The position numbers and the translations under genes were made by a program. A stretch of 64,000 nt of DNA from Allium sativum (Eukaryota; Streptophyta; Magnoliopsida; Asparagales; Amaryllidaceae), in NCBI GenBank assembly GCA_030737875.1, contig CM060923.1, positions 494,724,453 to 494,788,452 on the forward strand. The letters run 5' to 3'. Position 1 is the first letter of the stretch. Each line of letters opens with the position of its first letter. Positions 34,689 through 46,735 of this stretch are shown piece after piece. Under the pieces are notes generated by a model that was not told where the DNA came from, made no database searches, and saw only the letters and a program-made list of their open reading frames with translations.

Positions 34689-34832
34689 AAGAAATTTCGC
34701 CCCCGAAATTCCTTAACTAAGAAATAGGCAAAGGATCCCCCATGCCTGTCAACCATTCACAATAGTCAAACATACAAAAACAAACAAACAAGCCTATCCT
34801 AGCATGCGGAAAACTAAGTCGCAATTAAAATC

Positions 34833-37047
34833 TTACCAGGCAAAGAGTTCTGGATATGTCTTCCTAATGCTCTCCTCTGTCTCCCAAGTACAGTCATTCT
34901 CATTCTCGCCCCACTGAACTTTGACTAGATCCACCGCTTTCCTTCGAAGTAGCTTCGTATTGTGTTCGACAATACGAATTGGCTTGCGGTTCCCAACCGC
35001 CTCGTGTTCTACTTCAATGTCATCCAACTGATCAGGTGAAATATTCATATCGGGGCCATGCACGAATTTCCCTAACTGGGAAACATGAAATACGTTATGA
35101 ACTCCTGTCATCTTCTCTCGTAATTCAACTTTATATGCCAAATTCCCGACTCGCTTGAGGATTGGGAATGGACCAACAAATCTTGGTGTTAACTTGCCTT
35201 TTACCAAATCGTATCACGCTCCTTAATGGAGAAATCTTGAAAAACACCAAGTCGCCAATGGAGAATTTTGAATCTCTTCTCCTCTTATCAGCATAACTCT
35301 TCTGCCTATCTTGGGAAGCCTTCATTCGCTGTTGAACAATCTTGATTTTGTCTGATGTTTCTCTTATCATTTCTGGTCCAAGCACATATTTCTCACCGGT
35401 CTCTAACCAACATGACGGTGAGTTGCACGGTCTTCCGTACAAAGCTTCAAATGGAGCCATACCAATACTGGATTGATAACTGTTATTATATGCAAACTCT
35501 ACTAGATGCAATTGGTCATCCCATGATCCACCAAAATCCAATACACAAGCTTTTAAGAGATCTTCAAATACATGATTCACCCTCTCTGTCTGACCGTCGG
35601 TTTGAGGATAATACACGGTACTGAGATGTAATTATGATCCTAATGCCTCTTGTAAGCTCTTCCAAAACCCACTAGTAAATAACGGGTCTCGGTCACTCAC
35701 AATGCTTTTAGGTACTCTATGAAATCTCACTACCCACTTCATATATAGTTCCGCTAACTTAGTTGTCGTTCTATTCGACTTGATAGGTATAAACCTTGCA
35801 CTCTTGGTCAATCGGTCCACAATCACCCAAATGCTATCGTGGCCCGATCTAGTCCTTGGTAACCCAACAATGAAACCCATTGAGACTTGTTCCCATTTCC
35901 ATTCTGGAATATCTAATGTTTGCAACAAACCACTAGGTTTCTTTTGCTCAGCTTTAACTAACAGGCAGTTCATGCATTTGGATATAAACTTCCCAACCTC
36001 TCTTTTCATCCCTTCCCAGTAGTAGGTCTGCTTCATGTCTCGATAAATTTTGTTACCACCAGGGTGTATGGTTAGTTTTGAGTGATGACATTCTCTAAGC
36101 ACTTCATCTCTCAATCTATTAACATTGGGCACAACTAGTCTTCTATCCTTTCTAAGCTATCCATCTCGATCAAGCCCATACTTGTTCATCTCCTCATCGA
36201 TAACCATCTCTAACTTGGAGATGATTTCCAATAAGTTAGGATTGTCCCTCTGAGTGGAACCAATCCGCTCAATCAAAGTGGGTATGATCGTCAAACTTGC
36301 TAACATCTCTGTATCCAATTCGCACTTTGGTCTGAAATCATACCCAGCGATGTACTCCAGTTGCTTCCATTCAAGAAACATAGCCCCTAAACTGGCATGT
36401 CTCCTACTCAAGGCATCAACTACCACATTGCCCTTTCCTGGTGTATATGCGATATCAAAATCATATGAAGCCAAGAACTCTAACCATCTTTGCTGACGGA
36501 GATTTAGATCCTTCTGAGAGAAAAGATACTTTAGTGACTTATGATTAGTAAACAACTCGAATCTTTCTCCCAAGAGATAATGTCTCCACATCTTCAACGC
36601 GAACACGATCGCTGCTAATTCCAAATCGTGGGTAGGGTATCTTTTCTCGTGCGGTTTCAGTTGCCGACTTGCATAAGCTAGAACCCTACCTACTTGCATC
36701 AATGCAACACCTAGCCCGGTACCACAGGCATCTGTGTATACCATCATCTCTTCATTCCCTTTAGGAATGACTAACACTGGTGCAAATGTCAACTTTTCCT
36801 TTAGACTCTTAAATGCATTCTCGCACTTTTCGTCCTAGACGAAAGCTTGATTCTTCTTAGTCAACCGAGTCAACGGTGCTGCTATCTTGGAGAAGTCTTG
36901 GATAAACTTGCGATAATATCCAGCTAATCCCAAGAAACTTCTTATGTCCGTTGCATTCTTGGGTGTAGACCAATCTTGTACTGTAGCCACCTTCGCAGGG
37001 TCCACGACAATACCATTCTCTGAAACAACATGGCCCAAGAATCTCAC
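34833..37047 (-). pseudogene. pol of element E (RT tail, RNase H, integrase, chromodomain-like end)
   Basis: From 37047 one frame encodes the end of RT ([12 protein letters not shown]), then RNase H with [15 protein letters not shown] and TNHKSLKYL (Asp to Asn in the usual TDH), then the integrase finger and core. The frame is cut by stops at 36835, 36157 and 35632. Near 35205-35220 it shifts, and the end ([18 protein letters not shown] onward) is read from 35207 to the stop at 34833. The first integrase catalytic Asp is replaced by Gly (codon 35875-35877, in VSMGF). The C-terminus has VKVQWGENENDCTWE, a shortened chromodomain typical of Tekay-like chromoviruses. The protein cannot be functional. 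Confidence 0.9.
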
Positions 37048-37393
37048 TTTGACGTTATTACCATTTTTGAACCAAAGAGAACATCAACGTAAGGTCCTAA
37101 ACAATCAATAGCATTTATCGAACAAGTCCTGTCTATCATCCGCTAAAACCATGAATACGTCGATACCCGAATGACTGGTCCAACTAGTATCAAGGGCTAA
37201 TGGAAGCCCCAGCTCCAAATGGACTACCGCACGTCCAACACACGTTTATCCTCCAAGGATAACTAGATCACATCTAATGGATCCAAGGTAATTGGGCATC
37301 CCCAGATACCCCTGCTTCGAGTCTGCCTATAACACTCCAAACTATCGACGATTCCTTGGCACTCCATCATAAGAGCTACCCTTAACTCCATCT
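37048..37393 (-). pseudogene. Scrambled RT core of element E
   Basis: This interval has about the length of the RT core missing between CVDSS (37394) and RFLGH (37047). Only its last 60 bases (37050-37110) still look like RT at the DNA level. The palm motif with the two catalytic Asp residues is absent in all frames I read. The sequence is full of stops. It is either replaced or heavily mutated. Confidence 0.55.
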
Positions 37394-38611
37394 TTAACTT
37401 GAGTCCACACATATGCGAAGGGATCCATCGACATTAATGGAAAACATAACTGGCGCTCCCCACTCGGAGACGCTTCTCCAGATAAATCCCTTCTCCAAAA
37501 GATCGCTTACTTGCACCCCGAGCTCTCGCCTCTCCCTTGGCGCCATACGACAAAGCGGCATCACTATAGGTCTTGCATCTTTCACTAAACCAATACGAAA
37601 CTCAATCTCTCGGTGTGGTGGAAGTCCGGTCATTTCCTCGAAGACGTCCGGATACTGGCCAACCACGGGCACATCTGACAATTCATCATGCCGGATGTCA
37701 AAGGAATTTAGAAAACTAGCCATTACCCCATCACTAGGTAGACCACCAAACACTACCCTCCGCCCATCATCCGCACTAACTGTCACCAAAAAGCCCTCAC
37801 AGTCTACCACCACCCCGTACCTTTGGAGCCAATCGACTCCCAGAATAATGCCAAACCCAGTAAAGCCCAAAACAAAGCAATCACAAGCAAACATACATCC
37901 ATGACTCGATAGGACTACATTATGATAAGTCATACTAAGGATAATCGAACCACCAGTCGGGTTTGTCACAACTTAAGGTCTATCGACAATCTCAGGTTCC
38001 AATCCCAACCTATCTACCAGGTCACTAGATACGAAGGAATAGGAAACCCCGATATCAAACAAAATTAGAATTGGAACCTCATAAATGGAAAGCATACCTT
38101 GAATAACAACACCATTTCCCTTCTCCGCCGCAGTTAGGGCATTCGACAAAGAAGGAACAGCGATGATAGCATACACTTCCACACTCTTCTTCTTCTTAGG
38201 GGGTTGCAGACATTCTTTCTTGAGATGTCCCACTTGGCCGTAATTGAAGCACTTCCTTTCCCCTGGCTTCGCTCGACATTCTTTGGCATAGTGGCCCTTC
38301 TTGCCATAGCTAAAGCACTCTACATCTTTCTTGTTCTTCTTTTTCTAGCCATCCTTAGCTTGGTTCTGTTTCCTCTTTTTCTGGGACTCCTCGTTAATCT
38401 TGGCGAGACAGACTCTAGGCTCCTGCACTACTACACCACCACCATTAGTAGCATTAGGAATTGCTCCCAGAGCATCCCTGAGTATCTCTCGCATGAAAGC
38501 TGTAAACATCTCCCTTATGTCAGGGACATTCCCATTGTTGGCCCCTGAACCTGCTCCCTCTTCAACTCCTGATATGGTGTTCCTCACCGTACTCTCCGTA
38601 TTTCGGCTCAT
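37394..38611 (-). pseudogene. gag remnant and protease of element E
   Basis: One frame has stops at 38345 and 37973. Residues 1-88 (from ATG 38611) are a Gag N-terminus. The capsid domain expected next is missing, and two zinc knuckles follow at once (about 38220-38325). Both have the second Cys changed to Tyr (CX2Y instead of CX2C). The protease motif reads FDIG in place of D-S/T-G. The RT entry region (PREIEFRI-like, [14 protein letters not shown]) is recognisable and ends at 37394. Compared with element G, about 170 residues of Gag are lost. Confidence 0.85.
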
Positions 38612-38803
38612 CGTTCAATCTATAAAGAGAAAACGATTAACCATCTCCTTTGAGATGCCAATGCAGTGCGACTTCATCCTTAGCTTTACTAATAGTATAT
38701 ATGTATATATAGCTTTTGAAAACCAAAATATCAAAAATACGCACTCTCATATACGTACTATCTCTCCCTAGTGTCTTTCCCTAGGTTAACTACGCAACCT
38801 AGA
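38612..38803 (-). other. 5' leader of element E
   Basis: Non-coding DNA between the PBS and the Gag start, 192 bp. It has the same size as the leader of element G (about 195 bp). The + strand frame crossing it is a shadow. Confidence 0.6.
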
Positions 38804-38815
38804 GCTCTGATACCA
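38804..38815 (-). other. Primer-binding site of element E (initiator tRNA-Met)
   Basis: On the - strand TGGTATCAGAGC, a 12-base match to the complement of the 3' end of plant initiator tRNA-Met, lies two bases from the 5' LTR. Confidence 0.92.
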
Positions 38816-38817
38816 AA

Positions 38818-41434
38818 TGTGACGGCCCGCCCCGGGCTAGCTGACATTTCCCTCGAAATGCGTTGTGCTAACGTCCAACTAGAACGGGACGGTCGCCAAA
38901 GAAAGAAAAAAAAAGGAATTTGAACTAACAAGGAACATGTAGAATGTCTCACAGCGCATGGAATAAAATATAATAATAACATACTTTGACATAAAATAGG
39001 CGAGACGGTGCATAAGATGAAAACTAAAACATCATAGCATGGGAAAATCCAAATGCAACTTATGTTCAACATCATCATTATTACAACTTTTGAAAACTGT
39101 CTCTAAAGAAAATAAGGAAGGTACACTACTAATGCCCAAAGTAGTGACCAGCAGTGACACAAGGAGAATATCTATATATATCATACGTGGAAGCCTCCTG
39201 CTCGTCACCGGTACAGCTACTCGTGCATATCACCTAACCTGTCCCTAGTCTGCCCGTTTAAGAGCACCCAGAGTAATAAGAAGAGACATAAAACTCTGGG
39301 TCAGACAAAAGTCTGGTATGAGCGATAAGCAGCAAAACAGAACAATAACAGGTATACTAAACTATACCTGAACCTGGACCTACAACCAAAGAGTTAGCAC
39401 AACATACCGTACAATACTCTGAGGTGCCACTAACATATGGTGTAAAGGATACGGGGGTGGGGGTGTGTATGTCATAGTGATGTCAAACAATCAAGCAAAG
39501 CAACCATCCTCACAGCTCTCTCTCAGTGCGTAAAGCATACGCTATCCACCACTTTTGGTCACTAGACCCATCGAGGTAGTGACGGAGTCCGACTTGTACA
39601 ACTTTTGCTACCACCAAGCTTGCCCCATGGAGTCAGGACTAAATCCTTACAAATGACCCCACTTCATTGGTCCATAGCCAATAGCCCTACCTAGGCCATT
39701 GTGGCCCTGAATCCGTCCACATGCCCCCTACTCATAGTGATCCAAAGTTGTAGACAACGATAACCCTTAGCACACATCCTGCAACAAAGCCCAACTCATG
39801 AAGTTAACTCGTTGGTTCCCATCTGGATCCTGAGTTCTACTTCCTATTTGGATTTCCTTTGCATCTCGGGTTTTGGTCGAATTAGAGTTGGTCTTCAGAA
39901 GAGTCGTCGCGTAATCGCAGCTCCAATCCGGTTCGGTTCGGCTTGCTTCAGTCTTTTCGATTCGAATACATCGCTCCTAGGCTTCCCGTTCGGTTAGGTG
40001 TTCCACTTCAGGTTGGTTCGGTTCGGTAGTCTCCATCTGGTTCAGGGTTCCACCTTCCATTCAGTCGGTTCAGTTCGGATCGCGCTATACGGATTGGGTC
40101 GGGATTCTCCACTTCGTAGCCACCAAGCGGTTCGGTTTGTAGCACCCTCTCTAGATCGGTTCGGGTCGTGGCTACTCATCCGGGTCGGGTCGTGGTGTAG
40201 TACTCCGATTCGTGTTCTCCTTTGGCCATCAGCTCATGGAAGTGGTTCGGGTCAAGTGACGCGGTTCGGATCGTGGGGCTCTCCAATTGAGCGGGTCGGT
40301 TCGGTCATGATCTCCCCAATTCCTCAGATCGGCTCATGATGCAACCGTTTGAAGGGAGCGGTTCGGTTCGTGCTCCCCTTCTCCGATCCGATCCGGTTCG
40401 ACTAATTTCCTGCACTTCTTTCCAGCGTCTGTTTCACGCCATACGAAGGCGTTTTCGACCATTCTAACTCTTCTAATCAATCACAAAGCATACCATATAG
40501 TCATAGCAACATATATAATCAACAATAAACAACAAAACAGCAATCTAATGTGTTGAAATGGATCAAACATAACCAAAAACCCATATTTTCCCTTTAATCA
40601 TGTTTAAGCATAACTAATGATAGGATTAACAAAACTTATCCAAATTAGCCCAAATTTCTATCAGAACCCTAAAATAACATTTTAGAATTTTACAATTTTT
40701 TCTAGATTTTTCTAAGTTATAATTTCGCTAATTATCGCTAATCACCCCTAATTAGCCGTAATTAGTGAAAAACAATGCAAATCACTCACCTTAGCCACAA
40801 ATAAAACTTAGAACTGAAAGTGTCTCTGATTTGGGTAGAATTCTAATGCAACACAGCAGCTCCAACTCTGATTTGGTGTTATTTCCCCTTGATTTGACGT
40901 AGCTTGGCTTAATCTTCAATTAGAAAGCTATTAGGAGTGATTTTGGATGAAATTAGAAGGTGGAGGCCATGGCTAGGGTTAGAGGAATGCTTTTGGCTGC
41001 TAAAAAATGAGATAAATTTCGTTTTCCTACTGTTCTCAGTCTCCCCATAACCCTAATCTCGAAATGGGTTATGGGCACTCTTGCTAATCACCCTTATTAG
41101 GCCCGGTTAAGCTGTTTTTCACCTTCTAAACCTTGTTTTAGCCATATCTCCCAAACTATGAGTCCGTTTGGCTAATGTGACCACTCTACGGAAAAGTAAA
41201 CCATCATTCGAATTTAATGGAAGTGGTTTCAGGTCAAAAATCCTTTCCAATCAAAAGTTATGGCCGAAATAAGAACGGCTAGGGGCAAAACGGTCATTTA
41301 AAAATTGACAAAAATCACGAACATGGGAAATGACCCCAATGGTCGTCTCCCAAAGTCACATGGCTATATGAATCCTTACGAGAAAGAAATAAATATTCTA
41401 CGATCCTCCGATGTGTAGAATGCGGGTCGTTACA
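38818..41434 (-). mobile_element. Element E, 5' LTR (2,617 bp)
   Basis: TGTGACGGCCCG...GGGTCGTTACA. This is the uninterrupted copy. GGTTCGG-type words cluster at 39930-40400. The end is followed by the TCAAG target duplication. Open frames at 39812-40339 come from the repeated words and are not genes. Confidence 0.92.
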
Positions 41435-41439
41435 TCAAG

Positions 41440-41781
41440 ACTTCACACAACTTTCCTACCTGAAACCTTGAACCCACGCATGCCATTTCTTTCCTACAGT
41501 ACCCACACAATCATTGTTGCCATTCATTTCTGGTCTTCAATCATATTGCTCACTTATTATTTTAAATAACGAAGTCCACATCATCTACTAGCCACGTCCC
41601 CTTCTTTGGTTTGCCAACCTTTTCTTCCCATCCGTAAACATTTGTTCTCACTCCTCAAAACTCTCTTCCCCACTCTCTGTTGCTTAATGCAACTACTATT
41701 TTTTTCTTTCTTTCCTTTCCAACGTATAAACCTGAACCCATACGCCTACTGTACCTGTCTCCGTCACTAACGCGTCTGCCT
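41440..41781. other. Unassigned DNA between E and LTR I
   Basis: These 342 bp are C/T-rich with no frame, repeat or element end. As E is inserted in D, this may be the 5' continuation of LTR D, but I could not find a proper LTR end in it. Confidence 0.35.
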
Positions 41782-42331
41782 TGCCATCCCTCCCATGTTC
41801 ATTAATGTCACCCACAAAGGGAATGTATTAACTTCAGTGATGCATTATAGGTAGAAGATGCAGATAAATTATAAGATAGACAAATAAAGCAGCGGAAAAT
41901 AAAGTCATTTTATAAGCAACGTAGTTCAGTCAAGCTTTTACAACAATTGACTCAATCATACTTAAAAGTATTACATAAAACTCCTGTCTTGATTCAAAAA
42001 CTTCCAAGTATATAAGAAGCATAAAACATAGCAAAGTAGCATAAGTCCCCAAATTAAAGTGCAACCACAGCCATAGCCAAAGATAAGAGGTTCCGGGCCA
42101 TACATCACATAATCTCCAAGCTTGGAAAGAGAAACGGTCCAAACTAAGCTGAGTTATTCCCTCCCTGACTACCTGGGGGGGGGGGGGGACGGAAGAAAAG
42201 AAGACGAAAGAAAACGGGTCAGACATAAAGCCTGGTAAGTCCAGTTACTTTCAGTATGTAAACAGGAAAAAGTAACATGACATGAATAAACTGAATATAC
42301 GACAATACTGTGATAACAAGGATAACAAGAT
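41782..42331 (-). mobile_element. LTR I: fragment of a G-related LTR
   Basis: It resembles the first 430-550 bp of the G LTRs (44646 and 52905): TTCATTAATGTCACCCAC, GGGAATG(T)ATTAACTTC, a GCAGCGGAAA block and GTCAGACATAAAGCCTGG occur in the same order. Identity is clearly lower than between the two G LTRs. It is cut by element H at 42331 and should continue beyond the window on the other side of H. Confidence 0.65.
42177..42188 (+). repeat. Poly-G run of 12 in LTR I
   Basis: Twelve consecutive G follow CTACCT. The matching place in the G LTRs (about 45000-45030) has an A-run instead. Confidence 0.8.
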
Positions 42332-44645
42332 TGTTGGATCTAGATTAACCCTACAGGGGGGGGGGGGGGTGGGGTGGGGGTGAATAGGGTTTATTGCAAT
42401 TTATCGCAGAGTTTAGATATTACAGGATATTAAATATATTCGCAGATCACAGAATATAGCAGAAAGCGAAAAGCAGAAAGGAAATAACACACAGAGATAC
42501 CCAGCTTCGGCAAAATCCTTCCTATTGCTGCATTCCTAAGGTTTCTACTAGGTGATAGAACAGATCCCGCTTGCAAGACCATGTAAACTCGCAATTCCTG
42601 CTCCTATTCTAACCCTACGCTCAAAACCCTAGACTGACCGATATCCCCTCGATCAGATTTCCCCTGATTACGATCCCATAACCAGTAATCTAGATTTTAC
42701 AGACTCTAGCAACTATCAGTCAACACCCTGACTGAATCCCTCTAGATTTTGCAGACTCTAGAACTGTTCTTTTTTCAAGTACAAAACAAAATACCAAACA
42801 ATACAAAATAAAAGGGGAAATAGAACCCTAGGATTTAGAAAATAAGGGACATCCCCTTTTCATAATAAGCTTGGGTTTAAACCCATGTAGGTCTGCCCAT
42901 TTCAAATATGTTGCACCTGTTCCCTTTTCTTCTTTGGAAAAAAAATGGCGGCCGATGATTATCGATTTAGAGTTTTTCAAATCCCAAGTCAAATTCGATT
43001 GCGATTGCTCTTCGATTTGCTTCTCTGTTGATCTTTGAAACTGAATACTCTCTGATGCTTCACTTTGGATGCACTATCGTCGATTGATTTGGCAGTGGTT
43101 ATGATCGAAGACAAGTGAGTAATTTCTGATTTAAATTCTTCGATTTTCTCTTTGAATTGTTGTGTTGTTTTTTTGATATGGATGCCTGTGATGAAATGGT
43201 GATTTTATAGGATAACTCAAACCCTAGAATACTCTGATTTCATTTATGATTCGATCTGAAATTTTGCTGCTTTCCTCAATTGAAATATTTCCCTGTTTTT
43301 GCGACTTCCTCTTCTGGTTGCCTTGATTAAGTTTCAGCTTTGAATGATTGGATGAAACAGATTAATTGTTGCCTTGATATGCCTCAATTAAAAACTGATT
43401 TGAATTTGAATATGCTTGAAAAAGAACTTGCCATGACTATCATACTTGATTTGCTCGGCTTTTCCTTGAATTTGAAAAGATTATTTCTGGCCAAAAATAA
43501 AAAAAATGACAAGCAATATTCTGTGATTAAAGTTTTCCCAAAAAACTTTCTCCCTTTAAAACTGTTGCCAAAGAAAAAACTTGATTTATTCTGATTTTCC
43601 ATGTGTATTTATCTCAATAAAAAACTTTTGGCAATCTGGAATCAACTTAAATACTTGCCAAAAACTGTATTGATATATTTCTTGATCATCTCTCGGCTAA
43701 TTCTGAGAATTGATTTCAGATTTGTGGTGCCCTTGAACAATTCTTGACTGATTGATTTCTGGAAACAAATTAAATTTTTTCCCTTTTTGATCACTGACTA
43801 TTTTCCAAACAATGATCTACACTGATGAACATGCATTTTCACCACTGTTCTAAAATCATTTACTATATTATAAATGCTGTTTTATTTCTGGAACAATTTG
43901 GCAAATAATCTGCTCCACATGATTTGTTTAAAACTGGAAAGTGGTTTTCAATTTTGTTGCCTAGAAAAAGTTTCCTGATTGATGCGGCTTCCCACTTGAT
44001 TTCATGCATGCCAGTTTTGTCTTGCCAATTCTTTCACCAAACTGTGTTCACACATATATCTTTACATGTCCACTTATAGTATGCTGCACTTGGTTTTGCC
44101 GTGTTCACTTGCTTGTTAAATTACACATGAAACCGCTGAGTTGCTCATTGATATCATGTTGAGCTCCACTGAGATTTGTTCCTTATCATCCATTTTGTAG
44201 TTGCTGAAATTCCTGTATCTTGACCACTATGCTGTTTGTATACCATTCAGTTATATCACCATACAGTTGTGCTTCACTGTTTGAGCTGTGTTAATTTCAT
44301 TCTTCTTGAAAGCACATTGGCTTGATTTTGTGTGCACCATTTACTTGTCGATTTCTACATGTACTTGTCGTCACTGTTTTTGCTGAGAAATATATTCTCA
44401 CATTGTTTGGGCTGATGTGTCATTGTTGTCACATGTTCTTGCTTGATCTGCCATGTAGATGATGGGCTGATCACTTCTATATGCTCTGTTTTTTTAACCT
44501 GTCTCGACCAATTCTATTTGATATGAGTTGTCTATGTATAGTTGCACTTACACATGCTTGAGTATTGTTGCTTAGCTTCATCACATGTTGCATTCATTTT
44601 TGCTCGGCCACGCTTGTATTTGAAGTTTCATACTTGTTTGGGTTT
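42332..44645 (-). mobile_element. Element H, 3' LTR, outer piece
   Basis: It matches 61337-63630. Divergence from the right LTR is about 6-7% over 42332-43776 and 44417-44640, but zero over 43777-44416. The TATA word at 42857-42864 is changed (TATGAAAA). A long G-run at 42356-42380 is not shared by the right LTR. The last five bases, GGTTT, are the left target duplication of G. Confidence 0.88.
42356..42380 (+). repeat. G14-T-G4-T-G5 tract in the H 3' LTR
   Basis: Twenty-three G in 25 bases. The right LTR has only GAGGGGGT at the same place. It could fold as a G-quadruplex. It is also a hard place to sequence. Confidence 0.8.
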
Positions 44646-46547
44646 TGTAATACTCCACGTCCATTAATGTCACTCACCAGGGGAATGCATTAACTTCCAT
44701 GGAGGTCATAAGTGAATATAGAACAGAGAGATTACAACAAGACAGATAATAAATAGCACTTGAAAATCTAAAACTTCATTTTATTGCAGCGGAAATTAAA
44801 TATGTCTGTTACATCATAAAACCATAGATCATAACCAAGTACAATATCCATCTTCACAAAAACAAAATACATAATCCCATTACAATAAATAGCCATTAAA
44901 AAGAAAGATAACAAGCTGGACTTTACTTCTGCAGTCCAAGCTTTCCAAGAGATAAGCGATCCAACTAGACTCCACTAGAACTTGGCCCAACCTGAGGACC
45001 TGAAGGAAAAAAAAAGATGGAAAAGAGGGGGTCAGACATAAAGTCTGGCGAGTATGATAATTCTACAATACTATTATCAAAATAACTGGACTAAGGCATA
45101 AGCTGGAAAACAAGGAAATGTCTATGAAAGAGCAGATTAAGGACATAGACAATCGCTAAAGGAAACTTTATATATAGGCGCTCCTAAATACTAAAGGATA
45201 AACATTATACTGCACCACACCAGTCACCCTAAAGATTGATCCCACTTAGCTTTACTTAGAAACTTTCTTAATGGCTTTACGTACTCCTAGCTGACTACAT
45301 AGGTGCCGCCTGCCCCTATCTCCACTAGGTGTACCCCACTTTCCATTTTTCGATCGGCTCCCTACTCGTAGATACCCGTGCTGGCCCCACAGTGGGGTGT
45401 ATCATTCCCCTAAAGTGGCAACCCGATATAACGGAGATGCACGGCTTATACCTACACGATGCAACAACATCTTACCTACCAGCCCGGGTCCACACACGCA
45501 TATGAAACCCGTTGGACTTGCGTTGCCACCGCTCCCTGTTTTGGCCTCTTATAGTCAAACCCAGTATGCGTGTCCCGTCCTCGACTTGGGTCGAGCCCAC
45601 AAAGATACGTTTTGGGATACTGGTTGAAATGGGCCCCCATTATTTCCCACAAGCATTCCACCTAAGCTTGTCCCATTAGTCCATCCACTTAACCCACTTA
45701 GTCATGTTCATTTACATGTGTATTTGGTTAAGTCTAATCGTATTTCAAATGCCTCTAAAGGCAACCACTAGATTCCTCATGCCACCCAAGGCACCTACTT
45801 AACCCCCATGTCCCACCTTACATGATTATCTAGCTAAGTATTCCTTAATTCATTAAGGCCATAACCTCATAAAGACCTCTCACATTAGACTGACATTTTT
45901 GGCAGCTGGATTTGCCGGGCGGGTCCGGGCAGCCTTATACCATAAAAGAGTCTAACCTCGTGTCTTTACAACTGTTATGCTTTAGTTTGGGCCTAGGACC
46001 TCTCACATTGGGCCGACATTTGTGACTACTGGATTTGCCGGGCGGGTCCGGGCAGGTTTACGTCACAAACGGGTCCAACCTTGTGTCCTAAGCATGGATT
46101 ATTATTAATAATCCACATTCCCCAATTTTAATAATTCCCTACTTGAATTATTAATTAATTCCAAATTCAACAATGTCCATAATTGACTCAATTATGGACA
46201 TCCATTCAAGGCGTGCAAAATCATACAAAATTGCACCCAATTTATTAATTCCTAATATCACCCCTACCCCACGTTTGAACGTTTATTCGCAAAATATATA
46301 TTAGACTCGAATAGTCTAACTCATAGCATAAAAGAGATTATCACAATAACAACATGTATATATGGCTAAATGAGTCATAATAAGGGGTGAAACTTGCATA
46401 TGTACAACTTGCATAGGATTATACATGTCATGGATCTAAAGATGTCAACTTGTTCATAATTCACATAATATGTTCTCAATCAAATTTCATAAACTTGCAT
46501 AGGAACATGTGTGAATCAACATCATCTAATCTAACAATATGGGTTTA

Positions 46548-46735
46548 TATGGGTACACCTAACTCAATAGGCAAATTCCCATAATAAAAATTCATTTAGT
46601 CATAGACTCATGCATATGGGTACACCTAACTTAATAGGCAAATTCCCATATTCAAGATCCAATTTAAATTGTGGATTCATGTATATGGGTACACCTAACT
46701 TAATAGGCAAATTCCCATAATCATGATCCATTTAA
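46548..46735. repeat. 67-69-bp repeat, three units, in the G 3' LTR
   Basis: TATGGGTACACCTAAC recurs at 46548, 46615 and 46684, each time followed by AATAGGCAAATTCCCATA. The right LTR has the same array at about 54804-54975. It arose before this copy inserted. Confidence 0.85.

Larger units (their letters stand above)
17895..41434 (-). mobile_element. Element E: decayed Tekay-like gypsy element split by F
   Basis: The outer ends are TGTGACGGCCCG (17895) and GGGTCGTTACA (41434), both flanked by TCAAG (17890-17894 and 41435-41439). Without F the element is about 9.4 kb: a 3' LTR on the left (17895-18458 plus 32603-34674), an internal region on the - strand (34675-38817), and a 5' LTR on the right (38818-41434). 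An initiator-tRNA-Met PBS sits next to the right LTR and a polypurine tract next to the left one. LTR divergence is about 5% in a 170-bp stretch compared (32603-32770 against 39363-39530). The chromodomain-like tail of the integrase and the lineage-typical pol motifs place it with chromoviruses of the Tekay type. Gag, protease, RT and integrase are all damaged. Confidence 0.9.

Noticed and set aside
38804..38815. Initiator-Met-like words as tRNA genes
   Set aside because: Only the 12-base primer site is present at each place (also 52891 and 61323), with no cloverleaf around it.
45397..45627. 76-codon frame found unchanged at 53652-53882
   Set aside because: Both copies lie at the same position of the two young G LTRs, so identity reflects LTR duplication and not coding constraint.
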